Below are positions 16,567-23,957 of a stretch of 64,000 bases of DNA, in pieces. The DNA is taken from positions 496,001 to 560,000 of the forward strand of contig NZ_BSQG01000002.1 in NCBI RefSeq assembly GCF_030268225.1, read 5' to 3'. The stretch is from Nocardiopsis ansamitocini. GTDB taxonomy: Bacteria > Actinomycetota > Actinomycetes > Streptosporangiales > Streptosporangiaceae. The notes beneath the pieces were generated by a model that saw only the letters and a list, made by a program, of their open reading frames with translations, did not search any database and was not told the DNA's origin. The first letter of the stretch is position 1. Each line of letters opens with the position of its first letter. Both the position numbers and the translations under genes were made by a program.

Positions 16567-17085
16567 ATGCGGTCACTCGATGTGGTCGCCACCGGCTGTG
16601 CTGTACTGCTCGCGGCCTGTATCGGTTGCTCCGCGGCCGGAATCGACGACGAGGAACCCGCCTCCCCCGAGGCGACCCTCGTCAACGAGGCGCAGAGCGG
16701 TGCGGCCGAAACCCCCGAGGGAGCCGCACTCGCCGCATACAACGGCATGTGGGCCGTAGTGGTCGACGCGTCCCACGCCGGAGAGACCGCTCCGGCCGAA
16801 CTGGAGCGCTACGCCACGGGCGGTGCCCTGGAACTGATGAACCAGGCCCTCCAATCGGCCAAGATCTCAGGGGAGCCACCGACCGGGGAACCGGTCCTCG
16901 ACCCCGAGGTCGTGATGGACGGCTCGGCCAAAGCCAATGTCACCGACTGCGTCGACGACTCCCAGTGGAGCGTGGACGGACAGTCCTCCGGCGGGGCGCC
17001 CCGCCGGGTCGATGCCGGGGTCGGCCATGACGGACTCGTCTGGCGGGTCTTCGAACTGCGAATCTGGGAGCCGGGAACGTGCTGA
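16567..17085 (+). CDS. Secreted lipoprotein, first gene of the Tad operon
   Basis: Unrecognised 172-residue protein. A lipoprotein signal peptide is visible (MRSLDVVATGCAVLLAACIG) with a lipobox LAAC at Cys18; Cys22 follows. The mature part is acidic and contains a helical AAYNGMWAVVVDASHAGETA segment and a C-terminal region with TDCVDDSQWSVDG and LVWRVFELRIWEPGTC. The overall look is of a small SnoaL/NTF2-like secreted fold, but this is a guess. The ATG at 16567 has a GGGAGG site. The end overlaps the next gene by seven bases, tying it to the pilus operon. Confidence 0.7.
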   Translation: MRSLDVVATGCAVLLAACIGCSAAGIDDEEPASPEATLVNEAQSGAAETPEGAALAAYNGMWAVVVDASHAGETAPAELERYATGGALELMNQALQSAKISGEPPTGEPVLDPEVVMDGSAKANVTDCVDDSQWSVDGQSSGGAPRRVDAGVGHDGLVWRVFELRIWEPGTC

Positions 17086-17948
17086 GACGAACAGGCGCCG
17101 TCGCCATGACTGCCGCCCTCCTGCTGGCCGCCACCACGCCGGCCAACGCCGACACCCCCGACTTCCTCAGCAGTATCCAGTGCGGAAGTTCCGGGGGCGC
17201 CGGCTGCTCGGTCCTGCTCCAGTGGGCCATCGAGTACGGCGGGGTGCCCGGCAGCAGCGGGGGCGGAGGCACCTCGACCGGTTCCGGCGACGGGGGCGGC
17301 ACGGGCGGGGCCGACGACCCCTATGCCGGCATCGACTGGGACGCCATCGACTGGAGCGCCATCGACTGGGACGCGGTGGACTGGGAGTCCATCGACTGGG
17401 ACGCCGTCGACTACGGCGACGGGGCGGGTGCCGCCCCCCAGGACCCGATGGTGGCCATCCAGGAGGCCCTGGGGTCCTTCGAGCTCCCCGCCCCCGAGAT
17501 CGTCACCTCGCCGGCCGTCGGGTCGCGCCTGCTGGTGCACACCCCGATCTGGTTCTGGCTCCAGCCGGAGGGCTGGGAGCCCGCCAGCACCTCCGCCGAG
17601 GTCCCGGGGCTCTCGGTCGGCGTCTCCGCCACCCCCACCCAGACCCGGTGGACCCTGGGCGACGGGACGCAGATCATCTGCGACGGTCCCGGCACCCCCT
17701 TCGACCCCGCCACGCACGACCCGGCGGCGGAGTCCCCCGACTGCGGCCACGTCTACACCACCTCCTCCTTCGCCGAGCCCGGCGGGGTGTTCCAGGTGAC
17801 CGCCGAGGTCACCTGGGGCATCGGCTGGGAGATCTCCGACGACGAGGGCACCGAGACGGGCGAGATGGACCCGGTCGTCACGGCCGCGCAGATCGAGTTG
17901 CCGGTTGAAGAATCGCAGGGCCTGGTGACCTCCACCGGCCGCGGATAG
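17079..17948 (+). CDS. Secreted protein with Ile-Asp-Trp pentapeptide repeats and PKD-like domain
   Basis: A 289-residue exported protein of the Tad operon. A signal peptide covers about residues 1-24 (cleavage after ANA). A glycine/serine linker (57-80) leads into six near-identical five-residue units at about 85-114 (IDWDA, IDWSA, IDWDA, VDWES, IDWDA, VDYGD). The C-terminal half has a PKD-like signature: RWTLGDGTQIICDGPG, then CGHVYTTSSFAEPGGVFQVTAEVTW. Members of this family often occur beside actinobacterial Tad genes, but I know of no assigned role. The GTG at 17079 overlaps the preceding stop. Confidence 0.7.
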   Translation: MLRRTGAVAMTAALLLAATTPANADTPDFLSSIQCGSSGGAGCSVLLQWAIEYGGVPGSSGGGGTSTGSGDGGGTGGADDPYAGIDWDAIDWSAIDWDAVDWESIDWDAVDYGDGAGAAPQDPMVAIQEALGSFELPAPEIVTSPAVGSRLLVHTPIWFWLQPEGWEPASTSAEVPGLSVGVSATPTQTRWTLGDGTQIICDGPGTPFDPATHDPAAESPDCGHVYTTSSFAEPGGVFQVTAEVTWGIGWEISDDEGTETGEMDPVVTAAQIELPVEESQGLVTSTGRG

Positions 17949-17962
17949 AGGACGGAACGAAC

Positions 17963-18631
17963 GTGGTCGAGACAGCGACAGCCCCGACTAAGGCGCCCCG
18001 GGCGGCGGGCGCGGCCCAGCCGGTCCGTTTGCTGGGCACCGGCCCCAGGCGATGGCGCTGGCTGGGTCTGGGGATCGCACTGATGGCGGCGGGCGCGCTG
18101 GTCGCGACGACCGCCGTCGACCAGCTGGACCAGCGCCGCCAGGTGCTGGTGGCCGACGCCGACCTGCCGGCCGGTCACCTGCTGACCGCCGGCGACCTCC
18201 GGGTCGCCGACCTCTCCGGTACCAGCGGCCTCTCGGTCGTCTCCGGCGACCAGCTGGAGCAGGTGGTGGGCAGCACACTCACCGTGCCCGTGGCGGCCGA
18301 CAGCGTGCTGCCCGAGACGGCCGTCGGCCCCGGCTCGGACTACCCCGAGAGCGGCCGGGCCGTGGTGGGCGCCTCGCTCAAGCCGGGCCGCTTCCCCGAG
18401 TCGCTGCGCCCCGGCGCGCAGGTCTCGGTCGTGGTCGTCAGCGAGGGCGAGTCCGGCACGCGCCGGGGCGTCCAGGCATATGCCGCCCACCTGCAGTCCT
18501 TCACCGCCGCCGACGGCGGTTCCGCCACCGCCGAACTCCTGGTGGACGCGGGCGACGCGGGCCAGATCTCCACCGCCGCCGCGGCGGACGGCATCGCCCT
18601 GGTCCAGGTCCCCGCCGGCGGGGGGTCCTGA
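17963..18631 (+). CDS. cpaB: CpaB/RcpC-like SAF-domain pilus assembly protein
   Basis: A 222-residue protein with one membrane-spanning helix (about 33-53) and an extracytoplasmic SAF domain (about 56-120: VLVADADLPAGHLLTAGDLRVADL). In Tad systems CpaB/RcpC bridges the membrane platform and the cell wall. The chain then continues with an RTLRPGAQVSVVVV-like segment typical of the family's second beta-clip part. GTG start at 17963, 14 bases after the preceding gene; its TGA stop overlaps the next ATG by one base. It is shorter than Gram-negative RcpC, which is normal for actinobacteria. Confidence 0.82.
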   Translation: MVETATAPTKAPRAAGAAQPVRLLGTGPRRWRWLGLGIALMAAGALVATTAVDQLDQRRQVLVADADLPAGHLLTAGDLRVADLSGTSGLSVVSGDQLEQVVGSTLTVPVAADSVLPETAVGPGSDYPESGRAVVGASLKPGRFPESLRPGAQVSVVVVSEGESGTRRGVQAYAAHLQSFTAADGGSATAELLVDAGDAGQISTAAAADGIALVQVPAGGGS

Positions 18632-19395
18632 TGACCCGGACGATCTCCCTCTTCTCCCTGGGCGGCGCCCCCGGCGTCACCACCCTGGCGATGGCGCTGG
18701 CCAGTGTCTGGCCGGACGAGGCGGGCGCCGTGCTCGTCGAGGCCGACTCCGGGGGCGGCGACGTCGCCACCTGGCGCCGCCTGCACACCTCGCCCGGACT
18801 GATCGACCTCGCCGCGGCCGCCCGGCACCGCGAGGTGCAGCCCGCCGACAGCGGCGAGCACAGCCCGCTCAAGCACGCCCAGGTCCTGCCCGGCGGGCTG
18901 CCGGTGTGCGTCGCACCCGCCACCGCCGACCGGTCGGCCGGCGCGGTCGGCCTGCTCGCCCAGCACGCCTCCGTCCTGCGGGCCGACCACGGGCCGGTCA
19001 CGGTCGTCGACCTGGGCCGCATCGCGCCCCGTTCCCCCACGGCGCACCTCGCCGTCGCCGCCGACACCGCGATCCTGGTGGTCCAGGACGAGGTCGCCCA
19101 GCTGCGCCGGGTCAAGGAGTCGGCCGCGGCCTTCGCGGACTCCTTCCGTTCCCTGCGGGTCGTCGTCACCGGCGGCTCCGACTCCACCGCGGAGATCTCC
19201 GCGGCCGTCGGCCTGCCCGTGTGGGGCCGGCTGCCCCGCGACGAGAAGGGCGCCGCGTTCCTGCGCGGCGAGCGCAACAACCGCCGCCCCGAGCGCCGCC
19301 CCCTGTTCAAGTCAGCGGCCGCCTTGGCCGCCGACCTGCTCAAGGACGCCGCCCCGGCACAGAGCGGCCACCAGCCGGCGGTGTCGCCCTCATGA
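18631..19395 (+). CDS. tadZ: TadZ/CpaE-like MinD-family ATPase
   Basis: A 254-residue MinD/ParA-fold protein that normally positions the Tad machine at a pole. Family blocks are visible: SLGGAPGVTTLAMALA near residues 9-24 (the P-loop position), VLVEADSGGGDVATW (switch I) and VTVVDLGRIAPRS (switch II). The P-loop lacks both lysines of a standard MinD Walker A, so ATP hydrolysis is doubtful; atypical loops are known in TadZ. The ATG overlaps the cpaB stop by one base and the end overlaps tadA by four bases. Confidence 0.8.
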   Translation: MTRTISLFSLGGAPGVTTLAMALASVWPDEAGAVLVEADSGGGDVATWRRLHTSPGLIDLAAAARHREVQPADSGEHSPLKHAQVLPGGLPVCVAPATADRSAGAVGLLAQHASVLRADHGPVTVVDLGRIAPRSPTAHLAVAADTAILVVQDEVAQLRRVKESAAAFADSFRSLRVVVTGGSDSTAEISAAVGLPVWGRLPRDEKGAAFLRGERNNRRPERRPLFKSAAALAADLLKDAAPAQSGHQPAVSPS

Positions 19396-20747
19396 ACCTG
19401 GACTCGCCCTTCTACGAGGACCCCGGCCAGGTCGTCGACCACCAGCGGCTCAGGCTGGTCGACGACTGGACCAACTGGGTCGCCTCGGAGACCACCCGGC
19501 GCCTCAGCGAGGTCATGCGCGACGAGAAGTCGTACTCCGGGCAGGACTACCGCAGGCGCGCGGAGCGCGTCATCGCCCAGGTCCTCGACGAGGCGGCCGG
19601 CGACGCGCTGGCCGAGGGCCGCGCTGTGCTCGACGCGGCCACCGAGGCCGACATCGCCCGCCGCGTGCTGGCCCAGGTGTGCGGGTTCGGCCCGCTCCAG
19701 GTGTTCCTGGACGACCCCGAGATCGAGAACATCAACTGCAACGGAACCAGGGTCTGGATCCGCTACGCCGACGGCCGCCGGGAGCAGAAGACGGCGATCT
19801 TCGGTGACTCCTCCGAGCTCATCGCGCTGGTCCGGCGCATCGCCGCCGAGGCGACCACGGGGGAGCGCCGCTTCGACCCGGGTGCGCCGATCCTGGACAT
19901 GCAGCTGCCCGGCGGCGAGCGCATGAACGCCGTCATGGAGGTCGCCCGCGAGCCCTCGGTGTCCATCCGCCGGCACCGTTACAGCACCACCACCCTGGAG
20001 CAGCTGCGCGACCTGGGCACCCTCGACAACACCCTGGTGGCGCTGCTGCGCGCCTCGGTGCGCTCGCGCCGCAACATGGTCGTCACCGGCGGAACCGGAG
20101 CGGGCAAGACCACTCTGCTGCGCGCCATCGCCGCCGAGATCCCGCCGGAGGAGCGCCTGGTCACCATCGAGGACGTCTTCGAGCTCGGCCTGGACCGCGA
20201 CGAGGCCCACCCCGACTGCGTCGCGCTGCAGGCGCGGCCGGCCAACGTCGAGGGGGCCGGCGCGGTCACCATCGCCGATCTCGTGCGCACCGCGCTGCGG
20301 ATGTCGCCGGACCGGGTGATCGTGGGCGAGACCCGCGGCCACGAGACGGTCCCACTGCTCAACGCCATGAGCCAGGGCAACGACGGCAGCCTCACCACGC
20401 TGCACGCCAGCGACTCCTCGGGGGCGTTCACCAAGTTCGGCGCCTACGCCGCGCAGTCCGCCGAGCGGCTGCCGCTGGAGGCCACCGCCGCACTGGTCGC
20501 CTCCGCCGTGCACCTCGTCGTGCACGTCTCCTCCACCCCCGCCGGCCGGCGCATGGTGACCAGCGTGCGCGAGGTGGTCGGAGCCGAGGAGCAGCGCGTG
20601 GTCTCCAACGAGATCTACCGCCGCCGCCCCAACGGCGAGCAGCTGCCCGCGGCCCCGCCCGGGACCGACACCGTCGCCGCGCTGACCGAGGTCGGATTCG
20701 ACACCAGCCTGCTGCACGCCGACGTGAGCATGGGCGGGGGGTGGTGA
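19392..20747 (+). CDS. tadA: TadA/CpaF secretion ATPase
   Basis: Hexameric ATPase that powers assembly (and possibly retraction) of Flp pili at the inner face of the membrane. The 451-residue protein shows the standard order: N-terminal domain with VCGFGPLQVFLDDPEIENI, Walker A GGTGAGKTT at 233-241, the Asp box VTIEDVFEL, Walker B PDRVIVGETRG near 306-316 and the His box SLTTLHAS. The ATG at 19392 forms a four-base ATGA overlap with tadZ. This is the best-supported member of the cluster. Confidence 0.95.
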   Translation: MNLDSPFYEDPGQVVDHQRLRLVDDWTNWVASETTRRLSEVMRDEKSYSGQDYRRRAERVIAQVLDEAAGDALAEGRAVLDAATEADIARRVLAQVCGFGPLQVFLDDPEIENINCNGTRVWIRYADGRREQKTAIFGDSSELIALVRRIAAEATTGERRFDPGAPILDMQLPGGERMNAVMEVAREPSVSIRRHRYSTTTLEQLRDLGTLDNTLVALLRASVRSRRNMVVTGGTGAGKTTLLRAIAAEIPPEERLVTIEDVFELGLDRDEAHPDCVALQARPANVEGAGAVTIADLVRTALRMSPDRVIVGETRGHETVPLLNAMSQGNDGSLTTLHASDSSGAFTKFGAYAAQSAERLPLEATAALVASAVHLVVHVSSTPAGRRMVTSVREVVGAEEQRVVSNEIYRRRPNGEQLPAAPPGTDTVAALTEVGFDTSLLHADVSMGGGW

Positions 20748-21619
20748 CCGTGCCCGACGTCCAGACCCTCCTCATCGCCGCGGCCGGTGTCATCGCCGGC
20801 GCGGGCCTGTGGCTCGCGCTGGCCGCGCTGGCCTCCTTCCCCACCGGGACGGCGCTGTACCGGCTGCGGACCCTGCCCTTCGAGCGGGGCCGTCCCCTCC
20901 GGCTGGTGCTGGCGGTGGCCGGCGGTGCCGCGGCGTGGCTGGTCACCGGCTGGCCGGTCGCCGGCGTGCTCATCGGGGTCGGCTGCTGGTTCGCCCCGGT
21001 CCTGTTCGGCTCGGACAAGCACCACGAGCAGCAGGTCGCCGGGGTCGAGGCGGTCGCCGCCTGGTCCGAGATGCTGCGCGACCTCATGGCGGGTTCCTCG
21101 GGCCTGCACCAGGCCATCACCGCCACCGTTCCCATCGCGCCGGAGCCGATCCGCGACGAGGTCGCCCGGCTCGCCGAGCGTATCCGCGCTGGGCGGTCGC
21201 CGCAGGAGGCGCTGGAGCTGTTCGCCAACGAGGTGGACAACCCCACCGCCGACCTCGTGGCCGCCGCGCTGAGTACCGCCGCCGCGCGGCATGCCGCCGA
21301 CCTGGGCACCCTGCTGGGCAGCCTGGCCGAGGCCGCGCGCGAGCAGGCCGCCATGCTGGTCCGCCTCGCCGCGAACCGGGCGCGGGTGCGCACCTCCACC
21401 CGCATCATCATCGGTGTCACGATGGGGATGGCTGCATTGATGCTGCTGTTCAGCCCGGACTACCTGGCGCCGTTCGACGGCTTCGTCGGCCAGCTGGTAC
21501 TCGCCGGGATCGGCGGGCTGTGGGCCGCCGCGCTGGTCTGGCTGGTCCGGCTGTCCCGGCCGAAACTGGGCCCGCGCGTGCTCGCGCCGGCCGCCCGATC
21601 CGAGGAGGTGCCCGCGTGA
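20744..21619 (+). CDS. tadB: TadB-like membrane platform protein (T2SSF)
   Basis: Inner-membrane platform component that couples TadA to pilin assembly. It has about 291 residues: two helices near the N-terminus, a cytoplasmic T2SSF helical bundle (VAAWSEMLRDLMAGSSGLHQAI, with AERIRAGRSPQEALELFA) and two C-terminal helices (about 225-265). Two GTG codons (20741 and 20744) are possible; the second forms a four-base GTGA overlap like its neighbours, so I prefer it. Confidence 0.88.
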   Translation: MTVPDVQTLLIAAAGVIAGAGLWLALAALASFPTGTALYRLRTLPFERGRPLRLVLAVAGGAAAWLVTGWPVAGVLIGVGCWFAPVLFGSDKHHEQQVAGVEAVAAWSEMLRDLMAGSSGLHQAITATVPIAPEPIRDEVARLAERIRAGRSPQEALELFANEVDNPTADLVAAALSTAAARHAADLGTLLGSLAEAAREQAAMLVRLAANRARVRTSTRIIIGVTMGMAALMLLFSPDYLAPFDGFVGQLVLAGIGGLWAAALVWLVRLSRPKLGPRVLAPAARSEEVPA

Positions 21620-22521
21620 TCCCCGACGTGTCGCCGCTGACCCTGGGGGCCGGGCTGCTGGTCGGCCTGGGGGTGTGGTTGGTACTCGCGGTGGGCTACG
21701 CCCGGCCCAGCCTGGCCGAGCGGCTCGCCGACCCCCCGCCGAAGCAGCCGCCGCGCCCGGTGGTCTCGGAAGAAGAGGCCGGGTTCACCGCCCGGCTGGG
21801 CCGCCTCGGCACCCCGCTGATGGCCTCCTTCGGCCTGCCCACGGCCCGCACCCGGCGCGACCTCGTGGTGTGCGACCGCGACGTGGACCGCTACCTCGCG
21901 GAGAAGGCCACCGGCCTGCTCCTCGGCCTGCTGGGGCCGCCGGTCATGGGCGTCGTAATGACGGTGCTGGGTGTCGGCCTCTCCCCGCTGGTGGCCGGGG
22001 CCTGCTGGGCGCTGTTCGCCGTCGTGCTGTGGATCGCCCCGGACCTCGCGCTGCGCGACGAGGCCGGCAAGCGCCGCGAGCGTATGCGGCACGCCCTCGC
22101 CGGGTTCGCCGACTTGGTGGTGGTGGCGCTGGCCGGTGGCGCCGGGGTGAACGGCGCGCTGTCCGACGCCACCGCGACCAGCAGCAGCTGGGCGATGACC
22201 CGGATCGCCCTCGCCCTGCGCGGCGCCGCGCTGGACCGCCAGCCGGCCTGGACGGCACTGCGCGAGCTCGGCGACCGCTACGACGTCCCGGAGTTCGACG
22301 AGCTCTCGGCCAGCCTCCAGCTGGCCGGGGCCGACGGGGCCCGGGTGCGCGGCTCGCTGGCCGCCAAGGCCAAGACGCTGCGCACCCAGCACCTGGCCGA
22401 GCTGGACGCCGACGCCCAGGCGGCCACCGAGAAGATGAGCCTGCCGGTGGTGCTGCTCTTCGCCGGCTTTCTCCTCCTGCTCGGTTATCCGGCAGTGAGC
22501 CTGATCATGTCCAGCCTCTGA
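21616..22521 (+). CDS. tadC: TadC-like membrane platform protein (T2SSF)
   Basis: Second platform subunit, 301 residues, expected to pair with TadB. It has an N-terminal helix (about 8-28), a paired helix region (about 100-135), a T2SSF segment (MRHALAGFADLVVVALAGGAGVNGAL, quoted in halves MRHALAGFADLVVV and ALAGGAGVNGAL) and a C-terminal helix (VVLLFAGFLLLLGYPAVSL). GTG start with a GTGA overlap to tadB. Pilin follows after 36 bases with its own good ribosome site. Confidence 0.88.
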   Translation: MIPDVSPLTLGAGLLVGLGVWLVLAVGYARPSLAERLADPPPKQPPRPVVSEEEAGFTARLGRLGTPLMASFGLPTARTRRDLVVCDRDVDRYLAEKATGLLLGLLGPPVMGVVMTVLGVGLSPLVAGACWALFAVVLWIAPDLALRDEAGKRRERMRHALAGFADLVVVALAGGAGVNGALSDATATSSSWAMTRIALALRGAALDRQPAWTALRELGDRYDVPEFDELSASLQLAGADGARVRGSLAAKAKTLRTQHLAELDADAQAATEKMSLPVVLLFAGFLLLLGYPAVSLIMSSL

Positions 22522-22557
22522 AGCAGTCCCTCCCTTCACGAAACAAGGAGCCCCCGC

Positions 22558-22734
22558 ATGAACACCATCAGAGAGTTCCTCGCCCGCCGCCGCCACAAGG
22601 GCGACGCCGGCTACACCACCGAGACCATCGTTGTCATCGCACTCCTGGTCGGCATCGCCATCGCCGCGGTTACGGCTGTCGGCACGACGATCCAGAACAA
22701 GGCCACGTCCATCTCGCTGGACGCCGGCGAATAG
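22558..22734 (+). CDS. flp: Flp-type pilin
   Basis: The main pilus subunit, 58 residues: a short basic leader (MNTIREFLARRRHKGDAG), then a TTETIVVIALLVGIAIAAVTAV hydrophobic helix and a short polar tail ending in LDAGE. An AAGGAG site precedes the ATG. Class IV-b prepilins are cut after Gly with Glu at +5; here Glu is at +4 if cut after Gly18, or at +5 if cut after Ala17. It lies between the platform genes and the pseudopilins, the usual place for flp in actinobacteria. Confidence 0.85.
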   Translation: MNTIREFLARRRHKGDAGYTTETIVVIALLVGIAIAAVTAVGTTIQNKATSISLDAGE

Positions 22735-22737
22735 GCG

Positions 22738-23133
22738 ATGCGACCCGACCGTCCTTCGGAGGATCGCGGTAGCGCCGAGCTCGTCGTGGCGGCGCCACTG
22801 CTGCTCTTTCTGGTGTTCTTTGTGATCCAGATGGCCGTGTGGATGCACGCCGACCACGTCGCAACCAGCATCGCGCAGCGCTCCGTCGCGGCGGCCCGGG
22901 CCGCGGAGGCCACCGACCCGCAGGGCTACGCGGAGTCGGTGGCCGACGATCTCGGCGGCGGCCTCCTGACCGACCGCAGCATCCAGGTCCAGGTCGGCGC
23001 CACCACCGCCCGGGTGGTGGTGTCCGGCAACGCGCCCAGCATCGTGCCGGGCTTCACCTGGCCGGTGCGCCACGAGCTGACCGCGCCCGTGGAGCGTTTC
23101 GTACCGCCCACCCCGGCAGGAGGAACCCAGTGA
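22738..23133 (+). CDS. tadE: TadE-like pseudopilin 1
   Basis: A 131-residue minor pilin. It has a short basic leader with DRGSAELVVAAPLLLFLVFF (processing site after Gly, then the N-terminal helix near 14-34), followed by a globular extracytoplasmic part with a helix (ATSIAQRSVAAARAAEA) and beta-strands. TadE proteins sit in the pilus base or tip. It starts three bases after the flp stop and overlaps the next gene by four bases (GTGA). Confidence 0.85.
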   Translation: MRPDRPSEDRGSAELVVAAPLLLFLVFFVIQMAVWMHADHVATSIAQRSVAAARAAEATDPQGYAESVADDLGGGLLTDRSIQVQVGATTARVVVSGNAPSIVPGFTWPVRHELTAPVERFVPPTPAGGTQ

Positions 23134-23540
23134 GGGGCAGGGACCGCGGCTCGGCGGCCGTCGAACTCACCGTCATCACCCCGCTGCTGCTGATGTTCGC
23201 GTTCCTGATGATCCTGGGCGGCCGGGTCACCGGCGCGGGCAGCACCGCCGACGAGGTCGCGCACGCCGCCGCCCGCGCCGCGTCCATCGAGCGCGAACCC
23301 GGCCAGGCGGAGGCGGCGGCCAACCAGGTCGCCGCGGACACCCTCGCCACCCACGGACTCAAGTGCGCCAGCTACAGCCTCGAACTCGACCACGGCGGCC
23401 TGCAGCCCGGCGGCGCGGTCACCGCGGCGCTCACCTGCAACGTCTCGTTCAGCGACATCTCCGGCCTGGGACTGCCCGGCAGCAGCACCGTGCGCGGCGA
23501 GTCCACCGTCGTCATCGACACCTACCGGGGGACCCCGTGA
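23130..23540 (+). CDS. TadE-like pseudopilin 2
   Basis: A 136-residue protein with the TadE leader and helix (RDRGSAAVELTVITPLLLMF, Glu at the position expected for prepilin processing), then ADEVAHAAARAASIEREPGQ and a C-terminal beta-rich part with two cysteines. Its GTG overlaps the preceding stop by four bases, and its own end overlaps the next gene in the same way. Confidence 0.85.
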   Translation: MRGRDRGSAAVELTVITPLLLMFAFLMILGGRVTGAGSTADEVAHAAARAASIEREPGQAEAAANQVAADTLATHGLKCASYSLELDHGGLQPGGAVTAALTCNVSFSDISGLGLPGSSTVRGESTVVIDTYRGTP

Positions 23541-23938
23541 GCACCGGATCGGACCGCGGCCAGGTCACCGCCTTCGTCGTCGTCATGGTGTCGGCGTTCG
23601 TCATGTGCCTGGGCCTGGTCCTCGACGGCGGTGGCGCGCTGCGCGCCAAGAACCGCGCGTCGCTGCTGGCCCAGGAGGCGGCCCGGGTCGGCGCCCAGCA
23701 GCTGGACTGGGCGGCCTACCGCGCGGGCGACCCGGTCGCCATCGACGCCGCCGCGGCGGTGGGGGCGGCCCAGGGCTTCCTGGCCTCCTCCGGGGCGAGC
23801 GGCAGCGCCGAGGTGAGCGGCGACACGGTGACGGTCACCACGTCGGTCTCTTATAGCTTTGTCCTCCTACCATTGGGTAATACGACTGTCAGTGGCACCG
23901 CGAGTGCCCGCCCCTATTCCGGACCCACCACCCCCTGA
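23537..23938 (+). CDS. TadG-like pseudopilin (short, Rv3660c-neighbour type)
   Basis: A 133-residue protein with leader SDRGQVTAFVVVMVSAFVMC, matching the actinobacterial TadG-like N-terminal motif in which a Gln replaces the usual Glu. A helix of small residues follows (LAQEAARVGAQQLDWAAY), then beta-strands (DTVTVTTSVSYSF). The usual large VWA domain of Gram-negative TadG is absent. GTG start overlaps the upstream stop by four bases. Confidence 0.8.
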   Translation: MSTGSDRGQVTAFVVVMVSAFVMCLGLVLDGGGALRAKNRASLLAQEAARVGAQQLDWAAYRAGDPVAIDAAAAVGAAQGFLASSGASGSAEVSGDTVTVTTSVSYSFVLLPLGNTTVSGTASARPYSGPTTP

Positions 23939-23957
23939 ACGTCTCGTGGAGGCGGCC

